From Devosia sp. (GTDB lineage Bacteria > Pseudomonadota > Alphaproteobacteria > Rhizobiales > Devosiaceae): a stretch of DNA of 64,000 nucleotides. The notes under the pieces were generated by a model, which was not told where the DNA came from, made no database searches, and saw only the letters and a list, made by a program, of their open reading frames with translations. This document shows, one piece after another, positions 1 to 7,020 of this stretch; position 1 is the stretch's first letter, and every line of letters begins with the position of its first letter. The stretch spans positions 1,613,010-1,677,009 of the forward strand of contig CP051235.1 in NCBI GenBank assembly GCA_017794705.1. Reading direction: 5' to 3'. Position numbers and translations under genes: made by a program.

Positions 1-468
1 GACATGAACGATGTGGTCGGCGCCATGATCTCGATGAACGAGGACGTGGCCGCCGAGCGCAAGGTCACCATTGACTACAAGAAGTCCGGCGCCCGCCCGC
101 CACTGGTGCTCGGGCAGGACAGCCGGCTGGCCCAGGTGGTCGCCAATCTGATCGACAATGCCGTCTCCTTCTCTCCCGAAGGCGGCGTGGTGGAAGTTCG
201 GCTTGAAACTGACGCCGAAATGGTCAATTTGTCCGTGCGCGATCAGGGGGGCGGCATACGGGGGGACACGGATCGCATTTTCCAGCGTTTCTATACAGAC
301 CGGCCGGATGGTGAGCATTTTGGCGACCATTCGGGTCTCGGCCTGTCGATTTCACGGCAGATCATAGAAGCGCACAAGGGAACGATCACGGCCGAAAACC
401 GTTCCGACCGTTCGGGGGCCTCGTTCACCGTCAGGCTCCCGCGCGCCGAAAAAAGGGAACGAGACTGA
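1..468 (+). CDS. chvG: Sensor histidine kinase, C-terminal part (ChvG/ExoS-like); cut by window start
   Basis: The reading frame is already open at base 1, so only the catalytic end is present. It carries the HATPase boxes in order: N box (LIDNAVSFS), G1 (DQGGGI), F box (RIFQRFY) and G2 (HSGLGLSIS). ChvG is the membrane kinase of the ChvG-ChvI acid and envelope response system of alphaproteobacteria. The GDHSGLGLSIS stretch and the position directly before hprK, a PTS EIIA and HPr match the usual chvI-chvG-hprK arrangement, which is the main reason for the name. The sensor domain, membrane segments and phosphoacceptor histidine lie outside the window and cannot be checked. Confidence 0.85.
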   Translation, partial: DMNDVVGAMISMNEDVAAERKVTIDYKKSGARPPLVLGQDSRLAQVVANLIDNAVSFSPEGGVVEVRLETDAEMVNLSVRDQGGGIRGDTDRIFQRFYTDRPDGEHFGDHSGLGLSISRQIIEAHKGTITAENRSDRSGASFTVRLPRAEKRERD

Positions 469-483
469 GTTTTGGGAGAGACA

Positions 484-942
484 ATGGTTGCCAATCAGAA
501 TGTGCATGCCGCAGGTTTGATGATCGACGGCATAGGGCTGTTGGTACGCGGACCGTCGGGGGCCGGCAAATCGCTTTTGCTGCTGGATCTGCTGGACTGG
601 GCGGTATCGCGTGGAAAGGACGCCTTCCTCGTGGCAGACGACCGTCTGGAGATTTCGGCCCGCGACGGCACACTGTTCATGCAGGCGCCTCCGACCATTG
701 CCGGCAAGGTTGAACTGCGCGGCCGCGGCATCGTTTCCCGCCCGCACATCGCCATTGCGCCCATCGACCTGGTGGTCGATCTGGTCGAGAAAATGGAACG
801 GCTGGTTGAAGAGGACCAGTTGGTCACCGAAATCAAGGATATCGAAGTTGCCCGCTGCCCGGTGCCGCAGCGTAAGCTGATTGACCCGATCCACCAGCGG
901 CTGCTGGTGATCGAGGCGCTGCGCGAGCACGCGGTGGATTGA
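484..942 (+). CDS. hprK: HPr kinase/phosphorylase, short alphaproteobacterial form
   Basis: HprK phosphorylates HPr on a regulatory serine and can reverse the reaction. This is the short form: about 152 residues holding only the C-terminal kinase domain, without the N-terminal domain of Firmicutes HprK. The Walker A motif GPSGAGKS is at residues 23-30 and an acidic VADDRLEI stretch follows. I chose ATG 484 because GGGAGAG lies just upstream; a TTG 12 bases earlier is in frame. It follows chvG by 15 bases and precedes EIIA and HPr genes, so kinase and substrate are encoded together. The downstream HPr has the expected target serine. Confidence 0.92.
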   Translation: MVANQNVHAAGLMIDGIGLLVRGPSGAGKSLLLLDLLDWAVSRGKDAFLVADDRLEISARDGTLFMQAPPTIAGKVELRGRGIVSRPHIAIAPIDLVVDLVEKMERLVEEDQLVTEIKDIEVARCPVPQRKLIDPIHQRLLVIEALREHAVD

Positions 943-1035
943 TTTTGCCCGGGGGAAATGGCTCTGGACAAGCCAAGTCCGCACAAGTCACAATCCGCCC
1001 TCAACGACCTGCGTCCCGCAATGTAAGGATTGGCG

Positions 1036-1437
1036 ATGATCGGAATGGTTCTGGTGACCCACGGCAAGCTGGCCGAGGAGTTTCGCTTGGCCCTCGAACA
1101 TGTTGTTGGCCCGCAGGAACAATGCGCCGCCGTGTGCATCGGGCCGGATGATGACATGGAAGAGCGGCGCAACGATATTCTGACAGCTGTTCATGACGTG
1201 GACACGGGCCAGGGCACCGTGATCCTCACCGACATGTTCGGCGGCACTCCGTCCAACCTCGCCATTTCGGTGATGGAGGGGCGCAACCTGGAAGTGATCG
1301 CCGGGGTCAATTTGCCCATGCTGGTCAAGCTGGCGCGGGTCCGGGCTGAAAAGGACATGCGCGATTCGGTCCGCGAGGCGCAGGATGCGGGCCGCAAATA
1401 TATCAATGTCGCCAACGATGTCCTGGGCGTCTCCTGA
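1036..1437 (+). CDS. manX: PTS EIIA component, mannose family (EIIA-Man-like)
   Basis: This is a single-domain protein of 133 residues of the fructose/mannose EIIA family. It accepts phosphate from HPr on a histidine, here His9 in VLVTHGKL, and has the family motif DMFGGTPSN. No EIIB, EIIC or EIID gene is near, so it probably acts as a regulatory phosphoacceptor and not in sugar import, as proposed for other alphaproteobacterial copies. ATG 1036 has TAAGGA six bases upstream; a TTG at 1030 is also in frame. It sits between hprK and ptsH. Confidence 0.88.
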   Translation: MIGMVLVTHGKLAEEFRLALEHVVGPQEQCAAVCIGPDDDMEERRNDILTAVHDVDTGQGTVILTDMFGGTPSNLAISVMEGRNLEVIAGVNLPMLVKLARVRAEKDMRDSVREAQDAGRKYINVANDVLGVS

Positions 1438-1457
1438 CCGGAAAAGGGAAGCTATCC

Positions 1458-1793
1458 GTGTCGATTTCCACTTCCGCAGACAAGAGCATGCCCACCGACA
1501 AAGTGCTGGCGCAGCGCATGCGGATCTGCAACCGGCGCGGCCTGCATGCCAGGGCCTCGGCCCGGTTCGTGCGCACCGCGGAAAGCTTTGATGCCGAGAT
1601 TAGCGTCAGCCGCGACGGCACAACGGTTGGCGGCACCTCGATCATGGGGCTGATGATGCTGGCCGCGGGGCCGGGATCCTCCATTCTGGTCAAGGCCAGC
1701 GGCAAGGAAGCGCGCGAAGCACTGGAGGCTCTGTCGGCCTTGATCGAATGCGGGTTTGACGAAGACAGCGACGCGGCCGGCCCGCCAGCCTAG
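1458..1793 (+). CDS. ptsH: Phosphocarrier protein HPr
   Basis: HPr relays phosphate from enzyme I to EIIA proteins. His30 in RRGLHARA is the EI-dependent site. Ser61 in GGTSIMGL is 31 residues later, the same spacing as His15 and Ser46 in classical HPr, so it can be the target of the HprK encoded upstream. The GTG start at 1458 gives an N-terminal extension of about 15 residues; an ATG at residue 11 would give a more usual length. It is 20 bases after the EIIA gene and probably cotranscribed with hprK. Confidence 0.92.
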   Translation: MSISTSADKSMPTDKVLAQRMRICNRRGLHARASARFVRTAESFDAEISVSRDGTTVGGTSIMGLMMLAAGPGSSILVKASGKEAREALEALSALIECGFDEDSDAAGPPA

Positions 1794-1810
1794 TTTGCCC
1801 GGAGCATCAC

Positions 1811-2326
1811 ATGCGCATCTCAGGATTGATCGGTGGCGTGCTGATGGCGGGCACCCTGTCGCAGTTCCCTGAATATTCCCAGCAGTATGAGCAGCGGCTG
1901 GGAGGCGCCGTCGACCAGCTTGCCGCGGTGGTCGCCGATTTCGATGCCAGCGCTGCCCGGGCGGGGTTGAGCCGGGATCAAGCTCTGCAGACCTACGACG
2001 AAACAGGTGAGCCGTTTCTCGCCGACCGCAGCCGCGATATGCAGGCGACCTTTGCACGGTTCGAGAAATTGTCCGCACACCTTGATGCTCTCGAAACGGC
2101 GGGGCCGGTCGAAAAGGTCACTGCCTTCGCCAGCTATTATGATGCGGAAATCGGCAGCCGGGCGCTGGAAAACTATGAGCCCGCGGTGCCGGTGACAGCC
2201 GAAGGATTCATCTGGGCCGGGCTTGGCCTCATCGGTGGATACGGGGCCGTTGCCGGGCTGTTTGCCGGGGCAAAGCGGATGCGCCGAACCGGCCGCGCCG
2301 CCAGTCCGGCGCGCCGTGACGGCTGA
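1811..2326 (+). CDS. DUF2937 family protein
   Basis: A protein of 171 residues matching the DUF2937 family by its N-terminal pattern (LSQFPEYSQQYEQRLGGAVD), a short hydrophobic start, a central helical region and a hydrophobic glycine-rich segment near the C terminus (residues about 136-155, WAGLGLIGGYGAVAGLFAG). It looks like a small membrane-associated protein with its helical body probably outside the cytoplasm. Its function is unknown. ATG 1811 has GGAG seven bases upstream and lies 17 bases after ptsH, so it probably ends the hprK transcript. The family call rests on recognition, not on a search. Confidence 0.7.
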   Translation: MRISGLIGGVLMAGTLSQFPEYSQQYEQRLGGAVDQLAAVVADFDASAARAGLSRDQALQTYDETGEPFLADRSRDMQATFARFEKLSAHLDALETAGPVEKVTAFASYYDAEIGSRALENYEPAVPVTAEGFIWAGLGLIGGYGAVAGLFAGAKRMRRTGRAASPARRDG

Positions 2327-2331
2327 TCGTC

Positions 2332-2351
2332 ATATAAACATTTCTTTATAT
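2332..2351. promoter_or_regulatory. Candidate operator palindrome upstream of ahcY
   Basis: A perfect inverted repeat, ATATAAA (2332-2338), six bases, then TTTATAT (2345-2351), stands out in a GC-rich background 86 bases before the ahcY start. AT-rich palindromes of this type precede S-adenosylhomocysteine-responsive (SahR-like) methionine-cycle genes in proteobacteria. Assignment to such a regulator is inference, since no regulator gene is in the window. Confidence 0.5.
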
Positions 2352-2437
2352 CCCCATTGTCTCGGGCCATCTGCCTGGCCTATAAAGCCGGCCAACGGCG
2401 GCCCGCCGCCTCCCCCATTTCTGCGGAGCAATACGCA

Positions 2438-3841
2438 ATGAAAACAAACTTCACCGACTATGCGGTCAAGGACATCTCGCTGGCTGACTATGGCCGCAAG
2501 GAAATCGAGATGGCCGAGATCGAAATGCCTGGCCTGATGGCCATCCGCGAGGAATTTCGCGCCAGCCAGCCGCTCAAGGGCGCGCGCATCGCCGGATCGC
2601 TGCACATGACCATTCAGACCGCGGTGCTGATCGAGACCCTCGTGGCACTCGGCGCCGAGGTCCGCTGGGCCTCGTGCAACATTTTCTCCACCCAGGATCA
2701 CGCCGCCGCCGCCATCGCCGCCGCCGGCATTCCTGTGTTTGCCCACAAGGGTGAAACACTCGAAGAATATTGGGACTTCGCCGACCGGATCCTTGACTGG
2801 GGCAATGGCGAAACCGCCAACATGATCCTCGACGACGGTGGCGATGCGACCCTGCTGGTGATCAACGGCGCCCGCGCCGAGACTGACCCGTCGATCCTCG
2901 AACACCCCAAGTCCGAGGAAGAGACCTACTTCGTCGCTCAGGTCAAAAAGCGCCTCGCTGCCGAGCCGGGTTTCTTTTCAAAAGTGCGCAGCGCCATTCG
3001 CGGTGTCTCCGAGGAAACCACAACCGGTGTCATGCGGCTCTACAAGCTGCACGAACAGGGGGCGCTGCCGTTCCCGGCCATCAATGTCAATGACTCGGTG
3101 ACCAAGTCCAAGTTCGACAACAAGTATGGCTGCCGCGAATCGCTGGTCGACGCCATCCGCCGCGGCACAGACGTGATGCTGGCCGGTAAGGTCGCCATCG
3201 TCTGTGGCTATGGCGACGTCGGCAAGGGCTCTGCCCAGTCGCTGCGTGGCGCCGGCGCCCGGGTGCTTGTCACCGAAGTCGATCCGATCTGCGCCCTGCA
3301 GGCGGCCATGGACGGATATGAAGTGGTGACCCTCGAAGAGGCCGCGCATCGCGCCGACATCGTGGTTTCGGCCACAGGCAACAAGGACGTTGTCACACTC
3401 GACGTCATGAAGAAGCTCAAGGACATGGCGATTGTGTGCAACATCGGCCATTTCGACAATGAGATTCAGGTCGCCGAACTTCAGAACTTCAAGTGGACCA
3501 ACGTCAAACCGCAGGTCGACATCGTGCATCTGGCCGATGACAAGCGGCTGGTGCTGCTCAGTGAAGGCCGGCTCGTGAACCTTGGCAATGCGACCGGTCA
3601 CCCCTCGTTCGTGATGAGCGCCTCGTTTGCCAACCAGACGCTGGCCCAGATCGAACTGTGGACAAAGGCGGACCAGTATGAAAACGGCGTGCACGTGTTG
3701 CCCAAGCACCTGGATGAGAAGGTTGCCGAACTGCATCTGGCCAAGCTGGGCGCCAAATTGACCAGGCTTTCCAACGAACAGGCGGCCTATATCGGGGTTA
3801 CCGCCGAAGGGCCGTTCAAGCCGGATCACTACCGCTACTAG
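2438..3841 (+). CDS. ahcY: Adenosylhomocysteinase (S-adenosylhomocysteine hydrolase)
   Basis: AhcY hydrolyses S-adenosylhomocysteine to adenosine and homocysteine, removing the product that inhibits methyltransferases. The protein has 467 residues, usual for the bacterial enzyme. It shows the substrate-site segment [16 protein letters not shown], the NAD-binding loop [13 protein letters not shown] near residue 257, and the conserved C terminus KPDHYRY that completes the neighbouring subunit's cofactor site. ATG 2438 gives the normal N terminus ([12 protein letters not shown]); the frame opens 81 bases earlier but that extension is not family-like. A palindromic operator candidate lies upstream and a strong hairpin follows. 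Confidence 0.97.
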   Translation: MKTNFTDYAVKDISLADYGRKEIEMAEIEMPGLMAIREEFRASQPLKGARIAGSLHMTIQTAVLIETLVALGAEVRWASCNIFSTQDHAAAAIAAAGIPVFAHKGETLEEYWDFADRILDWGNGETANMILDDGGDATLLVINGARAETDPSILEHPKSEEETYFVAQVKKRLAAEPGFFSKVRSAIRGVSEETTTGVMRLYKLHEQGALPFPAINVNDSVTKSKFDNKYGCRESLVDAIRRGTDVMLAGKVAIVCGYGDVGKGSAQSLRGAGARVLVTEVDPICALQAAMDGYEVVTLEEAAHRADIVVSATGNKDVVTLDVMKKLKDMAIVCNIGHFDNEIQVAELQNFKWTNVKPQVDIVHLADDKRLVLLSEGRLVNLGNATGHPSFVMSASFANQTLAQIELWTKADQYENGVHVLPKHLDEKVAELHLAKLGAKLTRLSNEQAAYIGVTAEGPFKPDHYRY

Positions 3842-3857
3842 GCCGGGTCAAATCAAA

Positions 3858-3889
3858 AAATCGCCCGCTGATTCCACAGCGGGCGATTT
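3858..3889 (+). terminator. Hairpin terminator after ahcY
   Basis: A 13-base-pair perfect stem (AAATCGCCCGCTG at 3858-3870 with its complement at 3877-3889) and a six-base loop begins 16 bases after the ahcY stop. The uridine run on the ahcY strand is short (ATTTAG), so termination may be incomplete. On the opposite strand six uridines follow the stem, but no minus-strand gene ends here. Confidence 0.6.
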
Positions 3890-3934
3890 AGACTCTTCAA
3901 CGCGATTCCATCGCCCGCTATGTTGAAGTGATTC
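3870..3934. promoter_or_regulatory. Cluster of four GANTC (CcrM-type) sites upstream of divL
   Basis: GATTC at 3870-3874, GACTC at 3891-3895, GATTC at 3904-3908 and GATTC at 3930-3934 fall within 65 bases, and a fifth lies at 4018-4022 just inside divL. GANTC is the CcrM methylation site, and methylation state tunes cell-cycle promoters in Caulobacter and rhizobia through GcrA. The sites are seen directly; their role at this promoter is inference. One overlaps the ahcY terminator stem. Confidence 0.55.
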
Positions 3935-3986
3935 GGGTGGAGCGACGGCACCCGATCGGCGGCAACAGATACTTAAAGGCAGGGGC

Positions 3987-6479
3987 ATGAGACCGGCTTG
4001 GTTCCGGAAACGCTGGGGATTCGCAGCAGGGGCTGCAGCCAGCCTTGGTTTTTCCGCCTCACCCGCCGCCGCCCAGACCTTCCAATCCTCCCTGCTTTCC
4101 GGTGCCGCGCCGATGGCCATCGCGGTCGGGGCCGTCGCCTTCGGGGTGATCGCCAGTTTTGCCGCCTTCGGGCTTCGCCACCGCTACGCGGCACTGAACG
4201 ATCAGACTGAAGCGCAACTGGCAGGCGCACGGGCAGATCTCGATGAACTCGAGGCATTGCTTTCCGCCATGCCCGAAGTCACTATCGTCTGGAACGATCA
4301 GGACACGCCGCCGCGGGTCTTCGGGGACCCGGAAATCATCGAGGTCAACGGCCGGAACCTTTTGAGCTTTCCGCATTGGCTGGCGCCTGACGACGCCGGC
4401 GTTCTGGCCGAAGCGCTCAGCCACCTGCGCATTTCGGGCCAGCCGTTCAGCCTGAACCTGTCGACCCGTGAGGGGCGCGGCGTACGTGCGCTGGGCCGGC
4501 CGATCGGCAGCGGGGTAGCACTGAGATTGCGGCTGACCCAGCACAATGTGGAACCGCTCGAAACTGAAAGCCCGGCGGAAACCGAACCTGCCAGCGCCGG
4601 GGCCGACCAGCAGGCGGCCCGCGCTATTCTATCGTTACTGCAAAAGCCGGCGTGGGTGCGCGATGCCAAGGGCAAACTGATTTACACCAACGCCGCCTAT
4701 CGTACGCTGGCGCACCGGCTCGAGGTGGAAACAAGCGCTGACGGCTCGCCGGTGGAACTGTTCACGCCGGGCGAGATCAAGCGCCATCTTTCGGCGCTCG
4801 GCGGCGGTGAGCGCGCGGTCAAGATTCAGGAACCGCTGCCGGACATTCCTGAATATCAGTTGATCCTGTTCAGCCTGACCGACGGCACCGCCGGCTATCT
4901 CGGCCTTGATGAAGCCCTCATCCGCCCGGCACGGCCGGCGGACCCGAGCCATTTGCTCAGCGTCATCGACACGCTGGCCACACCTGTTGCGGTGTTCGAC
5001 GCGGAGGCGCGGCTGCAGCAGTTCAATTCGGCCTACGCGCAGTTGTTCCGCCTCGAACCGGGCTGGCTGAAGGTGGGCATGAGCGAACGGCAAATCCTTG
5101 ACCGGCTACGTTCCGACGAGCAGTTGCCGGTGACGCCCGACTATCAGGCCTGGCGACTGGAGCATCTGAAGTCCTATCAGTTGACCGAACCGCAGGAAAA
5201 AACCTGGCACCTGCCGGACGGTCGTTCGATCAATCTGGTCTCGGCTCCGGCGGCCCGTGAAGGCGGGGTCATCTACGTCTTTGAGGACGTGACAGGCCGG
5301 CTGAAACTGGAAAGCACCAACAAGGCGCTGGTCAATGTGCAGCGCGAAACACTGAACGCACTTTCAGAAGCGGTAGCCGTGTTCTTCACCGATGGCCGGC
5401 TGCGGCTCTACAATCCTCGGCTCAGCGAGATCTGGAAACTGCCGATCAACCAGCTGGGCGATGGGCCGCATATCGACCGGATTGGTGAGGTTTGCGCCCA
5501 CGAGTGGCCCGAAGACGGGGCGGCCATCTGGAAAAAGCTGAAGCGGGCCGTGGTGGACCTGTCGCCAAACCGGGCGGACACCTCCGGCCGCCTTTCACGC
5601 TCCGATGGAAGGCTGATCGACTATTCGGCGGTGCGGCTTCCGGACGGGCAGACCATGCTGACCTTCATCGATGTCACCGAGAGCGCGAATTTCGAGCGGG
5701 TGCTGAAAGAACGCAACAATGCGCTTCTGACCGCCGACCGGCTGAAGGACGCCTTTGTGCAGAACGTCAGCTATGAATTGCGTTCGCCGCTGACCAACAT
5801 CATCGGCTTTGCCGACCTATTGGCCTCGGGCGCCGTGGGCCCGCTCAATGAGCGGCAGAAGCAGTACACGGACTATATCCAGGCCTCCAGCGCCACGCTG
5901 GGGCTGTTGATTGACAATATTCTTGACCTCACCCATGTCGACGCGGGCATCGCCGAGCTCAACCTTGAGGAACAAAGCATTCCGGCCCTGATCGAGCGGG
6001 CAAGGGCGGGTCTTCATGCGACGCTGACCGGGACGGGTGAGCAGGAACCGCTGAACCTTGTGGTCAGGATCGAGGATGACTTGCCGCCCTTCATTGCTGA
6101 CGGCAAGCGTGTGGTGCAGGTGCTCTACAATCTTTTGTCAAATGCCGCCAAATTCTCCGATCCGGGCGGAGAAGTCATTCTCTCGGTTGAAGCCCATGCC
6201 GGCTGGATCCGTTTCATCATCGAGGACGAAGGCGTCGGTGTGCCTGAGGAAATCCGGGCCGCCATGTTCAACCGGTTCGAGGGCCATGCCGTCGAGGGCC
6301 GGCAGCGCGGCGCCGGGCTCGGCCTGTCCATCGTCAAGGCGTTTGTCGAAATGCACGGCGGCACGGTCAGTGCCGACGCGCGCCTGCCGCGGGGCACCAA
6401 GGTTATTGTCGCGCTGCCCGAGGATGCTTCGAAAGCCATCGCTCCGAACGCGGCCCGGACGGGCACACTGAGTGCCTGA
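3987..6479 (+). CDS. divL: DivL-like PAS sensor kinase with Tyr in place of the phosphoacceptor His
   Basis: A protein of 830 residues: an Ala-rich hydrophobic N terminus, one clear membrane segment (residues about 42-63), several PAS-like regions (about 210-450), a dimerisation helix and a C-terminal HATPase domain (N box NLLSNAAKFS near 711, G1 EDEGVGV near 745, G2 GAGLGLS near 775). The H-box reads VSYELRSPLTN with Tyr596 where histidine is expected, the hallmark of DivL. In Caulobacter, DivL is a non-canonical kinase that links DivK to CckA and so controls CtrA activity at the cell pole. The place between ahcY and tsaE supports this call. Start ATG 3987 follows GGCAGGGGC. It overlaps tsaE by 8 bases. 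Confidence 0.9.
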   Translation: MRPAWFRKRWGFAAGAAASLGFSASPAAAQTFQSSLLSGAAPMAIAVGAVAFGVIASFAAFGLRHRYAALNDQTEAQLAGARADLDELEALLSAMPEVTIVWNDQDTPPRVFGDPEIIEVNGRNLLSFPHWLAPDDAGVLAEALSHLRISGQPFSLNLSTREGRGVRALGRPIGSGVALRLRLTQHNVEPLETESPAETEPASAGADQQAARAILSLLQKPAWVRDAKGKLIYTNAAYRTLAHRLEVETSADGSPVELFTPGEIKRHLSALGGGERAVKIQEPLPDIPEYQLILFSLTDGTAGYLGLDEALIRPARPADPSHLLSVIDTLATPVAVFDAEARLQQFNSAYAQLFRLEPGWLKVGMSERQILDRLRSDEQLPVTPDYQAWRLEHLKSYQLTEPQEKTWHLPDGRSINLVSAPAAREGGVIYVFEDVTGRLKLESTNKALVNVQRETLNALSEAVAVFFTDGRLRLYNPRLSEIWKLPINQLGDGPHIDRIGEVCAHEWPEDGAAIWKKLKRAVVDLSPNRADTSGRLSRSDGRLIDYSAVRLPDGQTMLTFIDVTESANFERVLKERNNALLTADRLKDAFVQNVSYELRSPLTNIIGFADLLASGAVGPLNERQKQYTDYIQASSATLGLLIDNILDLTHVDAGIAELNLEEQSIPALIERARAGLHATLTGTGEQEPLNLVVRIEDDLPPFIADGKRVVQVLYNLLSNAAKFSDPGGEVILSVEAHAGWIRFIIEDEGVGVPEEIRAAMFNRFEGHAVEGRQRGAGLGLSIVKAFVEMHGGTVSADARLPRGTKVIVALPEDASKAIAPNAARTGTLSA

Positions 6480-6963
6480 CACGCTGGCGCTCTTTGCCGC
6501 GGATGATGCGGCCACCAACGCCATTGGCGAACTGATCGCCCCGCTGCTTCAGCCCGGAGACCTGGTGCTGCTCGACGGCGACCTGGGGTCGGGCAAGACC
6601 GCACTGGCTCGGGCGATCATCCGTGGTCTTTCCGGCGATCCGGAACTGGAAGTCCAGTCCCCAACCTTCCTGCTCGTCTTGCCTTATGAAACGGGCGAAC
6701 AGACCATATTGCATGCCGATCTCTACCGGCTGGCCGGGGCTGCCGAACTCGACGAACTGGGTCTGTTTGACGACCCGCAGGCCATCGTTCTGGTCGAATG
6801 GCCCAACCGGGCGCCGGAGCTTTCGTCCCGCGCTGACCTCTTCATCAAGCTCGCGGTAGCGACAGGCGGCAACGGTCGAGCCATTTCGCTCGGTACGCCT
6901 TCGGACGAAAAGCGTCTCGCCGGTTTCCAATCCGCCTTGTCCGGATTTGCTGCCGATCCGTGA
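6472..6963 (+). CDS. tsaE: tRNA threonylcarbamoyladenosine biosynthesis ATPase TsaE
   Basis: TsaE is the P-loop ATPase of the TsaB-TsaD-TsaE complex that makes the t6A modification in tRNAs reading ANN codons. The Walker A motif GDLGSGKT is near residues 35-42, followed by family segments SPTFLL, HADLYRL and VLVEWP. At 163 residues it is of normal length. The GTG start at 6472 overlaps the end of divL by 8 bases, implying coupled translation. The next gene is addB, 57 bases on; the amgK and murU genes often found between tsaE and addB in related genomes are absent. Confidence 0.9.
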   Translation: MPDTLALFAADDAATNAIGELIAPLLQPGDLVLLDGDLGSGKTALARAIIRGLSGDPELEVQSPTFLLVLPYETGEQTILHADLYRLAGAAELDELGLFDDPQAIVLVEWPNRAPELSSRADLFIKLAVATGGNGRAISLGTPSDEKRLAGFQSALSGFAADP

Positions 6964-7020
6964 CCTTGCATTCGCCGGGTACGGTGTCATGGTGAACCCT
7001 TCTTCATTCCGGACCGGCGC

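Noticed and set aside
2326-2437. A SAM or SAH riboswitch in the ahcY leader
   Set aside because: The leader is short and I could not place the conserved core of SAM-II or SAH aptamers; the palindrome is a simpler explanation.
3890-3986. CtrA-binding site before divL
   Set aside because: Only one TTAA is present; the paired TTAA-N7-TTAA form is missing.
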